From NC2004 sp050874905 (GTDB lineage: Bacteria > Bacillota > Clostridia > Lachnospirales > Lachnospiraceae), in the NCBI GenBank assembly GCA_050874905.1, contig JBNMLP010000009.1, positions 1 to 64,000 of the forward strand: 64,000 bases of DNA, in the 5' to 3' direction. This document shows positions 31,435 to 40,496 of the stretch, piece after piece (within the stretch, counting starts at the first letter, position 1; the number at the start of each line of letters is the position of its first letter). The position numbers were made by a program, and so were the translations under genes. The notes below the pieces were generated by a model. That model worked only from the letters and a program-made list of their open reading frames with translations. It had not been told where the DNA came from and made no database searches.

Positions 31435-33057
31435 TTACTTGTCTAGACTCTTCATTGTCGGGAACAGCAGTACATCGCGAATCGCAGGACTATCTGTCAT
31501 CAACATACAAAGCCGGTCGATTCCATATCCGATTCCACCTGTTGGCGGCATTCCGATCTCTAACGCATTGATAAAGTCATCATCGCAATGCTCGGCTTCC
31601 TCATCACCTGCTGCCGCATTGGCATCCTGTAACTCGAAACGCTCCTTCTGATCGATCGGATCATTTAACTCGGAGTAAGCATTACACATTTCCCATCCGT
31701 TCATGAACATCTCAAAACGCTCTACATAGTTTGGATCTTCCGGTTTCTTCTTGGTCAGTGGAGAAATCTCGATCGGATGATCCATGACAAAGGTAGGCTG
31801 GATCAGATGTTCTTCTACAAATTCCTCGAAGAACAGGTTTAAAATGTGTCCCTTCTTGTGCCAATCCTCGAACTCGATTCCCTTTTCCTTGGCGATCGCT
31901 TTGGCTGCCTCGTCATCCGGAATCTCGTTAAAGTCTACACCGGAATATTTCTTTACAGCATCTACCATGGTGATACGCTCAAATGGTTTTCCAAGATCCA
32001 TCTCGATGCCCTGATAGGTAATCGTTGTCGTGCCAAGTACCTCTTGTGCGATACGGCGGTACATATTCTCGGTCAGATCCATCATTCCGTTGTAATCGGT
32101 ATAGGCCTGATATAATTCCATCAGTGTAAATTCCGGATTGTGTCTTGTATCAACACCCTCATTACGGAATACTCTTCCGATCTCGTAGACACGTTCCATA
32201 CCACCAACGATCAGTCGTTTCAGATATAACTCCAAAGAAATACGCAGCTTCAGATCTTCGTCTAATGCATTGAAATGCGTCTCAAATGGTCTGGCTGCTG
32301 CACCACCCGGATTAGATACAAGCATCGGTGTCTCCACTTCCATGAAGTCCTGCTCTGCTAAGAATTTACGGATCGTTGCAATGATCTTGGAACGCTTGAT
32401 AAAGGTATCCTTACTGTCTGCGTTCATGATCAGATCTACATATCTCTGGCGATAACGGGTGTCGGTATCTGTCAGACCGTGGAATTTCTCCGGCAGGATC
32501 TGCAGCGATTTGGATAACAGTACCATTTCCTCTGCATGAATGGAGATCTCTCCGGTCTTGGTACGGAATGCCCATCCCTTTACACCGAAAATGTCACCGA
32601 TGTCCGATTTTTTGAAGAACGCATAGAAATCTTCTCCTACTGCATCCCGCGATACATATACCTGAATATTTCCTTTTAAATCCTGAATGTTGCAAAAGCT
32701 TGCCTTACCCATGACACGCTTAAACATCATACGTCCGGCGATCGCAACATGGATCGGCTGTGCATCCATGATCGCCCGGCGCTCATTGTAATCCTCATTG
32801 ATGATCTGGCGTTTTTCTGCCTCATCCTCAATACCATCTACATTCACCGGAGTTCTGCCTGCTAACAGCTCCTCCTCATGTTTTGTATAAAGTTCTTTTA
32901 CATCGGAAGAATGATGTGTCACATCATACTTTGTAATCTGAAATGGATCCTTTCCTGCTTCCTGCAATGCTGCCAGCTTCTCACGGCGTACCTTCAAAAG
33001 CTGGTTGACATCCTGTACCTGCTCCTGTCCTTTTTGCTTCTTGTTCTGTTCTGCCAC
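31435..33057 (-). CDS. lysS: Lysine--tRNA ligase, class II
   Basis: The 540-residue protein has an N-terminal OB-fold anticodon-binding domain (IHVAIAGRMMFKRVMGKASFCNIQD) and a class II catalytic core. Motif 2 is in VFRNEGVDTRHNPEFTLMELYQAY and motif 3 is in GIGYGIDRLCMLM. It charges tRNA-Lys with lysine. It is about 40 residues longer than the E. coli enzyme, mostly at the N-terminus. It lies 20 bases after greA in the leftward birA-to-lysS block. The conjugative element sits directly downstream of its stop codon. Confidence 0.97.
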   Translation of the reverse strand: MAEQNKKQKGQEQVQDVNQLLKVRREKLAALQEAGKDPFQITKYDVTHHSSDVKELYTKHEEELLAGRTPVNVDGIEDEAEKRQIINEDYNERRAIMDAQPIHVAIAGRMMFKRVMGKASFCNIQDLKGNIQVYVSRDAVGEDFYAFFKKSDIGDIFGVKGWAFRTKTGEISIHAEEMVLLSKSLQILPEKFHGLTDTDTRYRQRYVDLIMNADSKDTFIKRSKIIATIRKFLAEQDFMEVETPMLVSNPGGAAARPFETHFNALDEDLKLRISLELYLKRLIVGGMERVYEIGRVFRNEGVDTRHNPEFTLMELYQAYTDYNGMMDLTENMYRRIAQEVLGTTTITYQGIEMDLGKPFERITMVDAVKKYSGVDFNEIPDDEAAKAIAKEKGIEFEDWHKKGHILNLFFEEFVEEHLIQPTFVMDHPIEISPLTKKKPEDPNYVERFEMFMNGWEMCNAYSELNDPIDQKERFELQDANAAAGDEEAEHCDDDFINALEIGMPPTGGIGYGIDRLCMLMTDSPAIRDVLLFPTMKSLDK

Positions 33058-33077
33058 GATTCTTACTCCTATCCTTC

Positions 33078-33557
33078 TTAGTTATTCATCGAAATTGCTA
33101 ATACCTTATAATGGGATTTCTCATCCACACCTTCTACTTCTACCGTATCTCCGATCGCACTGCCGATCAATGCAATACCAACCGGACACTCATTGGAAAT
33201 TTTGCCTTTTAAAATGTTCGCCTCGGTAGAACCTACAATTTTATATGTTACCTCTTCGTCAAAGTCAAGATCCTTTAAAGTGACAGTACAACCAATACTT
33301 ACTTTATTCAGATCCACTTCTCCCTCATCAATGACCTCTGCATTTTTAAGGATCTTTTCGATCTCCTCGATACGTTTCTCCATATCGCTCTGCTCATCTT
33401 TGGCTGCATCATACTCTGCGTTCTCGGATAAGTCACCCTGTGCACGTGCCTCTTTAATCTTCTCTGCTACTTCTTTACGCTTTACTACTTTTAAGTGCTG
33501 TAACTCTTCCTCTAATTCTTTCAGTCCGCTTAAGGTTAAAATGTTTTTTCCTGCCAT
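33078..33557 (-). CDS. greA: Transcription elongation factor GreA
   Basis: This 159-residue protein has the GreA N-terminal coiled coil (LSGLKELEEELQHLKVVKRKEVAEKIKEARAQGDLSENAEYDAAKDEQ), including the acidic tip residues DLSENAEYD. The C-terminal FKBP-like domain contains CTVTLKDLDFDEEVTYKIVGS and GIALIGSAIGDTVEV. It rescues backtracked RNA polymerase by stimulating transcript cleavage. Length is normal, and it is followed closely by lysS. Confidence 0.97.
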   Translation of the reverse strand: MAGKNILTLSGLKELEEELQHLKVVKRKEVAEKIKEARAQGDLSENAEYDAAKDEQSDMEKRIEEIEKILKNAEVIDEGEVDLNKVSIGCTVTLKDLDFDEEVTYKIVGSTEANILKGKISNECPVGIALIGSAIGDTVEVEGVDEKSHYKVLAISMNN

Positions 33558-33664
33558 TTTTCTACACCCTTTCTTACAATCTCTTTTAGCATCTGCTGCC
33601 TTTTCTTACTCTTGTGCTAACACTTGCACATATCAATCCATTATATCTTTTTATCCACGCAATG

Positions 33665-34657
33665 TCAAATATCCGCCCGTATTTTTTTGCGTTCCCCGAC
33701 CTGCTTTTCATACTCCAAAAGAAGTTCTTTCACTCCTTCATAATCCGTTTTCTTCATCAGCTCATTGCGAAGATGGGACGAAGAAGGAAATCCACCCGTA
33801 TACCAGGAAATGTGTTTCCGCATTTCAAATACGGCTGTTTTCTCGCCTTTATACTGTATCATCAGCTCATAATGCCGGCGGATCATCTGAAGCACCTCAG
33901 GAACCGTCGGCCGTGGCAGGATCTCTCCCGTTTGCAGTGCCGTTTTGATCTCATGAAAGATCCATGGATTTCCCTTTGCTCCCCGCCCGATCATAAAGGC
34001 ATCGCATCCCGTCTGCTCCTTCATCAACAACGCATCGTGCGCGGTTAAAATGTCACCATTTCCGATGACCGGAACATGGACGGCTTCCTTTACCCTGCGG
34101 ATCACATCCCAGTCTGCCTTGCCCTGATAATACTGTTCTCTCGTTCTGCCATGTACCGCTACTGCTGATACTCCGGCTTCCTCGGCCGCCTGCGCCACCT
34201 CCGGCGCATTGATATGTGCTGCATCAAAGCCTGCACGAATCTTGATCGTCACCGGAACCGTGACACGTTTTACCATTGCTTTTACAATGTCATGTACCAG
34301 CTTCGGCTCCTTCATAAGTGCAGATCCCTCATGGTTATTCACAACCTTTGGCACCGGACAGCCCATGTTGACATCGATAAAATCAAATCCCAGCTGCTCT
34401 ACCTTTGCCGCGATCTCTCCCATCAGCTCCGGTTCGGAACCAAAGAGCTGTACTGCGATCGGATGCTCCTGTTCTTCCAGACGGAGCAGCTCCTTCGTGT
34501 TTTTATTGCCATAGTGGATCGCTTTGGCACTGACCATTTCCGTGTAGAGAAGGTCACATCCCTGCTCCTTGCAAAGAAGACGAAATGGCAGGTCCGTCAC
34601 ACCTGCCATCGGAGCTAATATTAGATTTCCGTCTAATGTAATATTTCCCAGTTTCAT
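33665..34657 (-). CDS. dusB: tRNA-dihydrouridine synthase B
   Basis: The 330-residue FMN enzyme has LAPMAGVTDLPFRLLCKEQG at the N-terminus. The catalytic Cys is in VNMGCPVPKVVNNHEGSALM, and the phosphate-binding VIGNGDI and GCDAFMIGRGAKGNPWIF blocks are present. It reduces uridine to dihydrouridine in tRNA D-loops with NADPH. It follows coaX by 5 bases in the same leftward run. Confidence 0.95.
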   Translation of the reverse strand: MKLGNITLDGNLILAPMAGVTDLPFRLLCKEQGCDLLYTEMVSAKAIHYGNKNTKELLRLEEQEHPIAVQLFGSEPELMGEIAAKVEQLGFDFIDVNMGCPVPKVVNNHEGSALMKEPKLVHDIVKAMVKRVTVPVTIKIRAGFDAAHINAPEVAQAAEEAGVSAVAVHGRTREQYYQGKADWDVIRRVKEAVHVPVIGNGDILTAHDALLMKEQTGCDAFMIGRGAKGNPWIFHEIKTALQTGEILPRPTVPEVLQMIRRHYELMIQYKGEKTAVFEMRKHISWYTGGFPSSSHLRNELMKKTDYEGVKELLLEYEKQVGERKKIRADI

Positions 34658-34662
34658 ATCGT

Positions 34663-35436
34663 CTACTTTCCTTGCTGTTTCTTATAGATAACCTGTAATC
34701 CCTTCAAGGTCAGGTTGGCATCATACACATCAATGGTATCCGTCGCTTCTGCAATGATCTTACCCAGTCCGCCGGTTGCCACTACCTTCATGGTATCGAG
34801 TCCGGCTTCCTCTTTCATTTTCCGGATGATGTACTCGGTCTCACCCACATGTCCATAAACCAGACCTGCCTGCATGGATGGAACGGTAGACTTGGCAAGG
34901 ATCGTATTTGGCTTGACAATCTCGATCTCCGGCAGCTTTGCTGCTCCCTGCCACAAGGCATTGGCAGAAAGGCGGATGCCGGGAGCCGTTACCCCTGCTA
35001 CAAAGGAACCATTTTCCAGCACCAGATCATAGGTGGTCGCTGTTCCGTAGTCGATGACCAGCACCGGACCACCGTAAAGCTCATAAGCACCTACCGCATC
35101 CACAATACGGTCTGCACCCAGTTCTCTCGGATTTTCCGTCATGATACGGATTCCGGTTTTGATCCCCGGTCCTACCATGATCGGTGTCACATGAATATAT
35201 TTACGGATTCCGTTGTTTAATGAATGATTGGCATTTGGCACTACTGACGCCACGATCGCTGCTTCCACGGATTCCACCGGAATGCCTTTGCTTGCCAGAA
35301 GGTTTAAAAAGAACATACCAAACTCATCAGACGTTCTTGGCAGCTTCGTCGTCATCCGGTAGCTTCCAACGAGCTCGTCCCGGTCAAATAATCCAATGGT
35401 AATATTCGTATTACCTACATCAAATACTATTAACAT
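34663..35436 (-). CDS. coaX: Type III pantothenate kinase
   Basis: The 257-residue ASKHA-fold kinase shows the N-terminal DVGNTNITIGLFD phosphate motif, GADRIVDAVGAYE, the second phosphate motif VIDYGTATTYDLV and VTAPGIRLSANALWQGAAKLP. It phosphorylates pantothenate, the first step of CoA synthesis. CoaX-type enzymes are not feedback-inhibited by CoA (family knowledge). The gene is 11 bases after the DUF6145 gene. Confidence 0.95.
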   Translation of the reverse strand: MLIVFDVGNTNITIGLFDRDELVGSYRMTTKLPRTSDEFGMFFLNLLASKGIPVESVEAAIVASVVPNANHSLNNGIRKYIHVTPIMVGPGIKTGIRIMTENPRELGADRIVDAVGAYELYGGPVLVIDYGTATTYDLVLENGSFVAGVTAPGIRLSANALWQGAAKLPEIEIVKPNTILAKSTVPSMQAGLVYGHVGETEYIIRKMKEEAGLDTMKVVATGGLGKIIAEATDTIDVYDANLTLKGLQVIYKKQQGK

Positions 35437-35447
35437 CTTCTCTCTCC

Positions 35448-35780
35448 TTACATGTTATCTTCCCGGCGGATAAATACTTTATAATAATTCTCCAGTTGTT
35501 CAAACAGCTCCTGTTTTTCCAGCTCCAACTGGCGGATCTTCAAGCCACAGCCAATGTCATCATACAGCACATCGTCCTCGTCCTTTTCCGGGCGCAGAGT
35601 CAGGTAGCCATCCTCATCAAACAGGATCGTCAGAATTCCGCCGATATCCTCGGTAAATACCACACAGGCGATCTTTAATTCGTTTTTCACCCGATCCGGC
35701 AACCCGTTAAATTCTTCATTCAGATAATATTTTTTTTCGTAGGCACTGCTTGCGCAAAGTACCGTAACCTGTTCTTCCAT
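35448..35780 (-). CDS. DUF6145-like small protein
   Basis: The protein, 110 residues from the ATG at 35780 (AGAGAGGATG ribosome site), begins MEEQVTVLCASSAYEKKYYLNEEF. It has an acidic middle and a helical C-terminus (ELEKQELFEQLENYYKVFIRRE). It matches my memory of DUF6145, a Lachnospiraceae family encoded beside birA and coaX. It starts 16 bases after the birA stop. A longer frame up to 35861 overlaps birA and is unlikely to be used. Function is unknown. Confidence 0.75.
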   Translation of the reverse strand: MEEQVTVLCASSAYEKKYYLNEEFNGLPDRVKNELKIACVVFTEDIGGILTILFDEDGYLTLRPEKDEDDVLYDDIGCGLKIRQLELEKQELFEQLENYYKVFIRREDNM

Positions 35781-35796
35781 TCCTGCATCCTCTCTG

Positions 35797-36786
35797 TTAT
35801 ACATACCCGTAAAGTCCCCGCACCGAAACCTCTCCGGATATGATATTTTTCTGTGTGCCATCCGGCAGTGTCACCACAAGCTCCCCTTTTTCGTCCATTT
35901 CTTCTGCGGTCGCTGTCCACTCTCCGGTACGCTCCACGATCCGCACTTGTCTGCCTTTGTTGACCAGATGGGCGTTATAATCCGCAAGCAGTCCGCTGAG
36001 ATCCTCTGTTTTTAAAAACAGCTCGTAGTAATGTTCAAAATAGTAAAGCATTTTCGCAACGAGCGGTGCCCGTCTGACCACCTCACCAACTTCCAGCCGC
36101 AGTGAGGTTGCCGTCTCTTTTATCTCCTCCGGGAATTCCGTCATGTTGACATTGATCCCAATGCCCACGATGACATACTGGATCCGGTCCATGTCGGAAG
36201 ACATTTCCGTTAAAATGCCACAGACCTTATGTTTGTTCACCACGATGTCGTTCGGCCATTTGATCCCGGCAGTCAGCCCTGTTGTGTCCTCGATTGCACG
36301 CGCAGTTGCCAGTGCTGCCACAATGGTCAGCATGGAGGCATGGATCGGTGCAATGTCCGGACGCAGCAGATAGGAAATGTAAATGGAGCTTCCCGTCGGG
36401 GAGTCCCAGCTTCTTCCAAGCCGTCCCTTTCCTGCGGTCTGCTCATTGGCAAGTGCAACTGTTCCATGTGTCAGTCCGCCGGCTGCTTCCCGTTTTAAAT
36501 ATTCGTTCGTAGAATCGATCTCATCAAAATAAAGGAGCGGACGTCCCAGCCACTTCGTAGCAAGCTGGCTTACTACCTCTGCCTCGTTCATCACATCCGC
36601 CGCTTCCACCAGACGATAGCCGCGGTTATTTACCGAATCAATCACATATCCTTCTTCCTTTAATTGCTTGATCGCTTTCCAGACTGCTGTTCGTGACACA
36701 TGAAGATTTTCACTGATCATCTGTCCGGACAGATAGTCCTCCTGTTCCTTTAACAGCTCTAAAATCTTTTGCTTCATCTTCTTCAT
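35797..36786 (-). CDS. birA: Bifunctional biotin--[acetyl-CoA-carboxylase] ligase / biotin repressor
   Basis: The 329-residue protein has an N-terminal winged helix (LLKEQEDYLSGQMISENLHVSRTAVWKAIKQLKEEGY, residues 10-46). The biotin-protein-ligase domain shows the adenylate-binding GKGRLGRSWDSPTGSS and GIKWPNDIVVNKHKVCGIL. The C-terminal SH3-like domain (LLADYNAHLVNKGRQVRI...) follows. It attaches biotin to carboxylases and can repress biotin genes, though no biotin genes are in the window. It heads the leftward birA-DUF6145-coaX-dusB-greA-lysS run. Confidence 0.95.
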   Translation of the reverse strand: MKKMKQKILELLKEQEDYLSGQMISENLHVSRTAVWKAIKQLKEEGYVIDSVNNRGYRLVEAADVMNEAEVVSQLATKWLGRPLLYFDEIDSTNEYLKREAAGGLTHGTVALANEQTAGKGRLGRSWDSPTGSSIYISYLLRPDIAPIHASMLTIVAALATARAIEDTTGLTAGIKWPNDIVVNKHKVCGILTEMSSDMDRIQYVIVGIGINVNMTEFPEEIKETATSLRLEVGEVVRRAPLVAKMLYYFEHYYELFLKTEDLSGLLADYNAHLVNKGRQVRIVERTGEWTATAEEMDEKGELVVTLPDGTQKNIISGEVSVRGLYGYV

Positions 36787-36851
36787 CCCTTTTTAAGCGC
36801 AATCCTGTGCTAAAAATCTTCCCATATTCTAGCATAGTTTCTGCCCTATGG

Positions 36852-39176
36852 CTACGATTTTACATGCTTTTTCTTGTATTTTATAAAGAGCAAAAGCAAG
36901 AGGCAAAAGAGACTTACCAAAAGTCCCGGATAAAATCCCGGTGTATGATAGGAAATCGTAACCGTATGCGTTCCCTGCGGCACCTGAAACGTCACAAATG
37001 TACCGAGTGCCACGTGGTTTTTGCACTTTTTATGATCGACAGAAACCGTATAGCCCTGCCCGGCTCCTGCTGCCAAAACCATGCTGGTTGCTTCCTTTGC
37101 CTCTACCTTTGCAGACAGCATACTATCTTTCGCCGTTACCTTATGAATCTTTGCACGTTCCTTTAACATCTGATAGATCCCGGTAAGCTGTTCTTCCTTA
37201 TACGTTCCAACATACACCCGCACCTTTTTGGCATCAACGGTGATCTGTTTTTGCTCTGCCTGCTCCACCTGGGAAAGATCATAGATACGGGAACGTCCCT
37301 CGGCATCGGATAACGTATCGATCGTGACCTCTTTGATCCCGGCTTCCTCGTTCTGCTCTGTCTGATCCGACACAGCTACCACATAATGCAGTCCCGGCTT
37401 CTGGGTAAAGGTATATGTTTGATCGTCATCTAATGTTAGTTCTTCTGTCTCATACAGCGTCTTTCCACAGATAGAAGAAAGAAGCTTGTTTTGATTTTCC
37501 ATAGGATTATCCGAAGTCAGCGTCACCTGATCCGGAGCATGTACCACCCCGTATAAAGCCGGAAGCACCTGCTTATTTTCCACCATAATATCAGAATCCC
37601 GGATCGGACTATATGGATTTTTCACGCTCAGTCGCTGCAGCCGCATATTGACCGAGATACCCAAAAGCATATTGGTCACATCGGTAGCCCCGGCATATTC
37701 GATCTGATTCAGTCTTGTTGCAAATCCAAGGCTGTGCATCGTTTCCACCAGTTCTCCGGAAACGGTGGAAGAAAACATGGTCAGGCACTTTTGTCCATCG
37801 AGCATCGGTTCATTATAAGAAACCGTCTTTTCCATATCCCGCCGGACAAAGGCATCGCTTTCGTCCTCTGTCTGCTGTGCCACATATTCCATACGCTCTG
37901 CCAGATGCGCCCGGTCAGTTGTTCCATTTGCCTTCATGCTTATTATGGCATGCACGCTCACCTCGCCACCAAACAAAAGAAAACATAGGATTGCGATCCA
38001 GACTGACCGCCGTTTTTTTCCGCCAAAGGACAGGTGGCATACCGCCTCATATCCCATTGCAAGTACCACATAGCAATATAAAAATGCATGCCGGTTAGGA
38101 AATCCATATGCTTCATGCATACCGTGAAACAACAGATTGATCCCGCTGATCAAAAAAGACAGAACCAGCACTGCAAACAAAAAAAGCTGTCCAAACTTTT
38201 TCCGTTTGGATATGGATGGCAGAACAAAAAACAAGCACAGACCGATCAGTGCAAAACTGCCACAATAAATATTGGCAAGAGAGGCATCTCCTGTTGTGAG
38301 CACCGCCTTGCTTTGCGGAAGCATTTGCAGCAATAGTTTTGGCACGGTTCCGATCATTTGGATAGAAAAATGTTCAACCGTCTGAGCCGCTTTCGTATGA
38401 AGGATCTGCACAGCAGCCGGAAGTAAGATCACCCCACAAAGTCCTCCGGATAAAAGCGAATATCCGATAAAACGTCCGATACTTTTTTTCATGCTGCCAT
38501 AGCAGATCAGATCTGTCACATAAAGGAGCACCGCATACAGACATACGGCAATTCCAATATAATAGTTGGCACTGATCGTAAGAGCTAACAAAACACTGTA
38601 AAGCATTCCCTTTTGTTCCGTGACCAGCCGTTTTAATGCATAAGTAAGCCATGGCACATAGATCACCGCATCCATCCACATGACATTGATATGGTAGCCG
38701 ATCACATAATTACTCAGCGCATACAATACCCCAAAGAGACTTGCCCATAAGGCAAGCGATCCCCGATCTCCTGTCTGGCTGCCCCGCTTTCCAAAAAAGA
38801 GTGCCGTACTCATAGACAGACCGCAAAGTCCTGTTTTACAAATGATCAGCGCCGTCACTGCTTCGATCAGTGCGGTCTTTTTTACACACACCACCAGCAA
38901 ATTAAGTGGGCACATCAGGTAATAGGAAGCCACCGCCCAGAAATCATAGCCGAGTCCCCCATTCCACGAATGAAACAGACCGCCTCCGTGGTGCAGCTTT
39001 TCCCATAGCTCCGCAAAAAATGGCAGATATTGGTGTACCCCATCCACTCCCAGATAGGAACGGTCTCCAAAGGGGTATACATGAAGCAGGCGAAGCCCCA
39101 CCACCATGACGATCACCGGAATAAGCCATGCCAGTGCCAGGATTCCTGCTATTTTACATTTTTCTTTTTTCATCAT
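36852..39176 (-). CDS. YfhO-family polytopic membrane protein
   Basis: The 774-residue protein has about 12 membrane segments in the first 470 residues, an extracytoplasmic domain of about 270 residues, and a final C-terminal helix (FYPGLLVSLFCLLLLLFIKYKKK). The motifs DRSYLGVDGVHQYLPFFAELW and HSWNGGLGYDFWA near the N-terminus are characteristic of the YfhO family. These are GT-C-like proteins thought to glycosylate lipoteichoic acid or other surface polymers. Substrate cannot be read. It is leftward, and the cotJ operon starts divergently just behind it. Confidence 0.85.
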   Translation of the reverse strand: MMKKEKCKIAGILALAWLIPVIVMVVGLRLLHVYPFGDRSYLGVDGVHQYLPFFAELWEKLHHGGGLFHSWNGGLGYDFWAVASYYLMCPLNLLVVCVKKTALIEAVTALIICKTGLCGLSMSTALFFGKRGSQTGDRGSLALWASLFGVLYALSNYVIGYHINVMWMDAVIYVPWLTYALKRLVTEQKGMLYSVLLALTISANYYIGIAVCLYAVLLYVTDLICYGSMKKSIGRFIGYSLLSGGLCGVILLPAAVQILHTKAAQTVEHFSIQMIGTVPKLLLQMLPQSKAVLTTGDASLANIYCGSFALIGLCLFFVLPSISKRKKFGQLFLFAVLVLSFLISGINLLFHGMHEAYGFPNRHAFLYCYVVLAMGYEAVCHLSFGGKKRRSVWIAILCFLLFGGEVSVHAIISMKANGTTDRAHLAERMEYVAQQTEDESDAFVRRDMEKTVSYNEPMLDGQKCLTMFSSTVSGELVETMHSLGFATRLNQIEYAGATDVTNMLLGISVNMRLQRLSVKNPYSPIRDSDIMVENKQVLPALYGVVHAPDQVTLTSDNPMENQNKLLSSICGKTLYETEELTLDDDQTYTFTQKPGLHYVVAVSDQTEQNEEAGIKEVTIDTLSDAEGRSRIYDLSQVEQAEQKQITVDAKKVRVYVGTYKEEQLTGIYQMLKERAKIHKVTAKDSMLSAKVEAKEATSMVLAAGAGQGYTVSVDHKKCKNHVALGTFVTFQVPQGTHTVTISYHTPGFYPGLLVSLFCLLLLLFIKYKKKHVKS

Positions 39177-39236
39177 AACGTCCTCATTTTCTCTGTGATC
39201 CAGTTCACTTTCCTGCCCATTGTATCACACCTTTTC

Positions 39237-39262
39237 ACATATTTTAAGCCATCACATACAAT
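39237..39262 (+). promoter_or_regulatory. Candidate sigma-E promoter of cotJABC
   Basis: The -10 CATACAAT (39255-39262) matches the B. subtilis sigma-E consensus CATACANT exactly. An ATATT-like -35 (39237-39244) lies upstream at slightly short spacing. The cotJ operon is sigma-E dependent in Bacillus, so the match is meaningful. The transcript would start about 20 bases before the cotJA ATG. Confidence 0.6.
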
Positions 39263-39288
39263 ATAAAAAAATGAGAAAGGTATTCACC

Positions 39289-39462
39289 ATGTTAAAACAA
39301 AAACCAATCGCAATGGCGTATGTTCCATGGCAGTCATTTAAAGACATTTATGAACCGGCAATGGCTCTCATGAAGGGCACGATCTTTAAAGAGCTGGATC
39401 TTCCTTTTACCGGAAAACCAGTTTCATCCCAACGGTCAAAGGAGGGACGCTGTCATGAATAA
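39289..39462 (+). CDS. cotJA: Spore coat associated protein CotJA
   Basis: The 57-residue peptide from the ATG at 39289 (GAAAGG ribosome site) begins MLKQKPIAMAYVPWQSFKDI and continues YEPAMALMKGTIFKELDLPF, the CotJA signature. It is a small protein of the inner spore coat that works with CotJB and CotJC. It overlaps cotJB by 8 bases. A longer frame to 39220 exists but runs through the likely promoter. Confidence 0.9.
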   Translation: MLKQKPIAMAYVPWQSFKDIYEPAMALMKGTIFKELDLPFTGKPVSSQRSKEGRCHE

Positions 39463-39715
39463 TAACGGAAATCGGAAACAATTCTTAGAATATATCGATG
39501 CGTTAAGTATCACGGTGTATGACACCGCTTTATTTTTGGATACACATCCGGACGATATGGAAGCAAAGCTTTATTATGACAAAGCCAATCAGCTGCTTCG
39601 TCAGGCGCAGAAAGAATATGCCATGAAGTACACGCCGCTGGAGCGTTCCAAGATCACCGCAAAGAACGGTTGGAGCTGGGTATCGGAACCATGGCCATGG
39701 GAAGGGGGATGCTAA
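39455..39715 (+). CDS. cotJB: Spore coat protein CotJB
   Basis: The 86-residue protein has the CotJB pattern: FLEYIDALSITVYDTALFLDTHPDD, ALxYYDKANQLLRQAQKEY (here KLYYDKANQLLRQAQ) and a Trp-rich end (NGWSWVSEPWPWEGGC). An AAAGGAGGG ribosome site lies within cotJA. It is part of the spore coat with CotJA and CotJC. cotJC begins 3 bases after its stop. Confidence 0.93.
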   Translation: MNNNGNRKQFLEYIDALSITVYDTALFLDTHPDDMEAKLYYDKANQLLRQAQKEYAMKYTPLERSKITAKNGWSWVSEPWPWEGGC

Positions 39716-39718
39716 TCT

Positions 39719-40399
39719 ATGTGGAATTATGAAAAACGCCTGCAGTTTCCGGTTGATATCAAAGAGACAAATGTCACCTTAGCCAGCCAGATTGTCGAGC
39801 AATTCGGTGGAACCGATGGAGAACTTGGCGCGTCCATGCGCTATCTGGCACAGCGTTATACGATGCCTTACAGTGAGGTAACAGCAGCACTGACAGACAT
39901 CGGTACGGAAGAACTTGCGCACATCGAGATGATCTGTGCGATCGTCTATCAGCTCACTGCCAATGCGGATATTCAGGATATTGAAAATACTCCTTTTGCG
40001 TCCTACTATATCGGTCACACAAAGGGACTTTATCCGGTCAATGCTGCCGGAGTGCCTTGGGATGCCAACGGCTTCCAGTCCAAAGGCGATCCGATCACGG
40101 ATCTTCACGAAGACATGGCGGCAGAACAGAAAGCCCGCACCACCTACGATAATCTGCTGCGCTTAACGAAAGGAACTTCTGCCTATGAACCGTTAAAATG
40201 CCTGCGCGAGCGGGAAATCGTTCACTATCAGCGGTTCGGAGAATGTCTGCGCATCGTGCAAGATCATTTAGACTCCAATAACTTCTATGCCTTCAATCCG
40301 GAATTTGATATTCCGGGCATTACCAAACGCGGCTGCTGTTCTTCCAATAAACCATCCTGTGGACAGCGCGCCAGTGTAAAAAATGTACTGGGCAATTAG
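39719..40399 (+). CDS. cotJC: CotJC, manganese-catalase-like spore coat protein
   Basis: The 226-residue protein belongs to the dimanganese catalase family. It shows a ferritin-like four-helix core with ligand motifs LGTEELAHIEMICAIV-type (DIGTEELAHIEM) and EREIVHYQRFGE, and the N-terminal block YPVDIK-like (LQFPVDIKETN). It ends with a Cys-rich tail (RGCCSSNKPSCG). It is the third gene of the cotJ operon and may give spores peroxide resistance, although catalase activity of CotJC is not certain. A terminator follows. Confidence 0.95.
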   Translation: MWNYEKRLQFPVDIKETNVTLASQIVEQFGGTDGELGASMRYLAQRYTMPYSEVTAALTDIGTEELAHIEMICAIVYQLTANADIQDIENTPFASYYIGHTKGLYPVNAAGVPWDANGFQSKGDPITDLHEDMAAEQKARTTYDNLLRLTKGTSAYEPLKCLREREIVHYQRFGECLRIVQDHLDSNNFYAFNPEFDIPGITKRGCCSSNKPSCGQRASVKNVLGN

Positions 40400-40433
40400 C
40401 ATCTTGCACTGTGCATTTGCATGGAACTAAAAA

Positions 40434-40475
40434 ATCCCGCAGGAAATAGCTGCATTTACTATTTTCCTGCGGGAT
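40434..40475. terminator. Terminator between cotJC and leuA
   Basis: A long stem ATCCCGCAGGAAAtAG / CTATTTTCCTGCGGGAT with a T6 tail on the leftward strand. It ends leuA and probably also stops cotJ transcription. Confidence 0.85.
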
Positions 40476-40496
40476 CTTATGTTGTTATGTCAGATC

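Noticed and set aside
33193..33948. Plus-strand frame of 251 codons over greA and dusB
   Set aside because: Crosses two conserved genes and the gap between them on the opposite strand; Ser/Phe-rich shadow composition.
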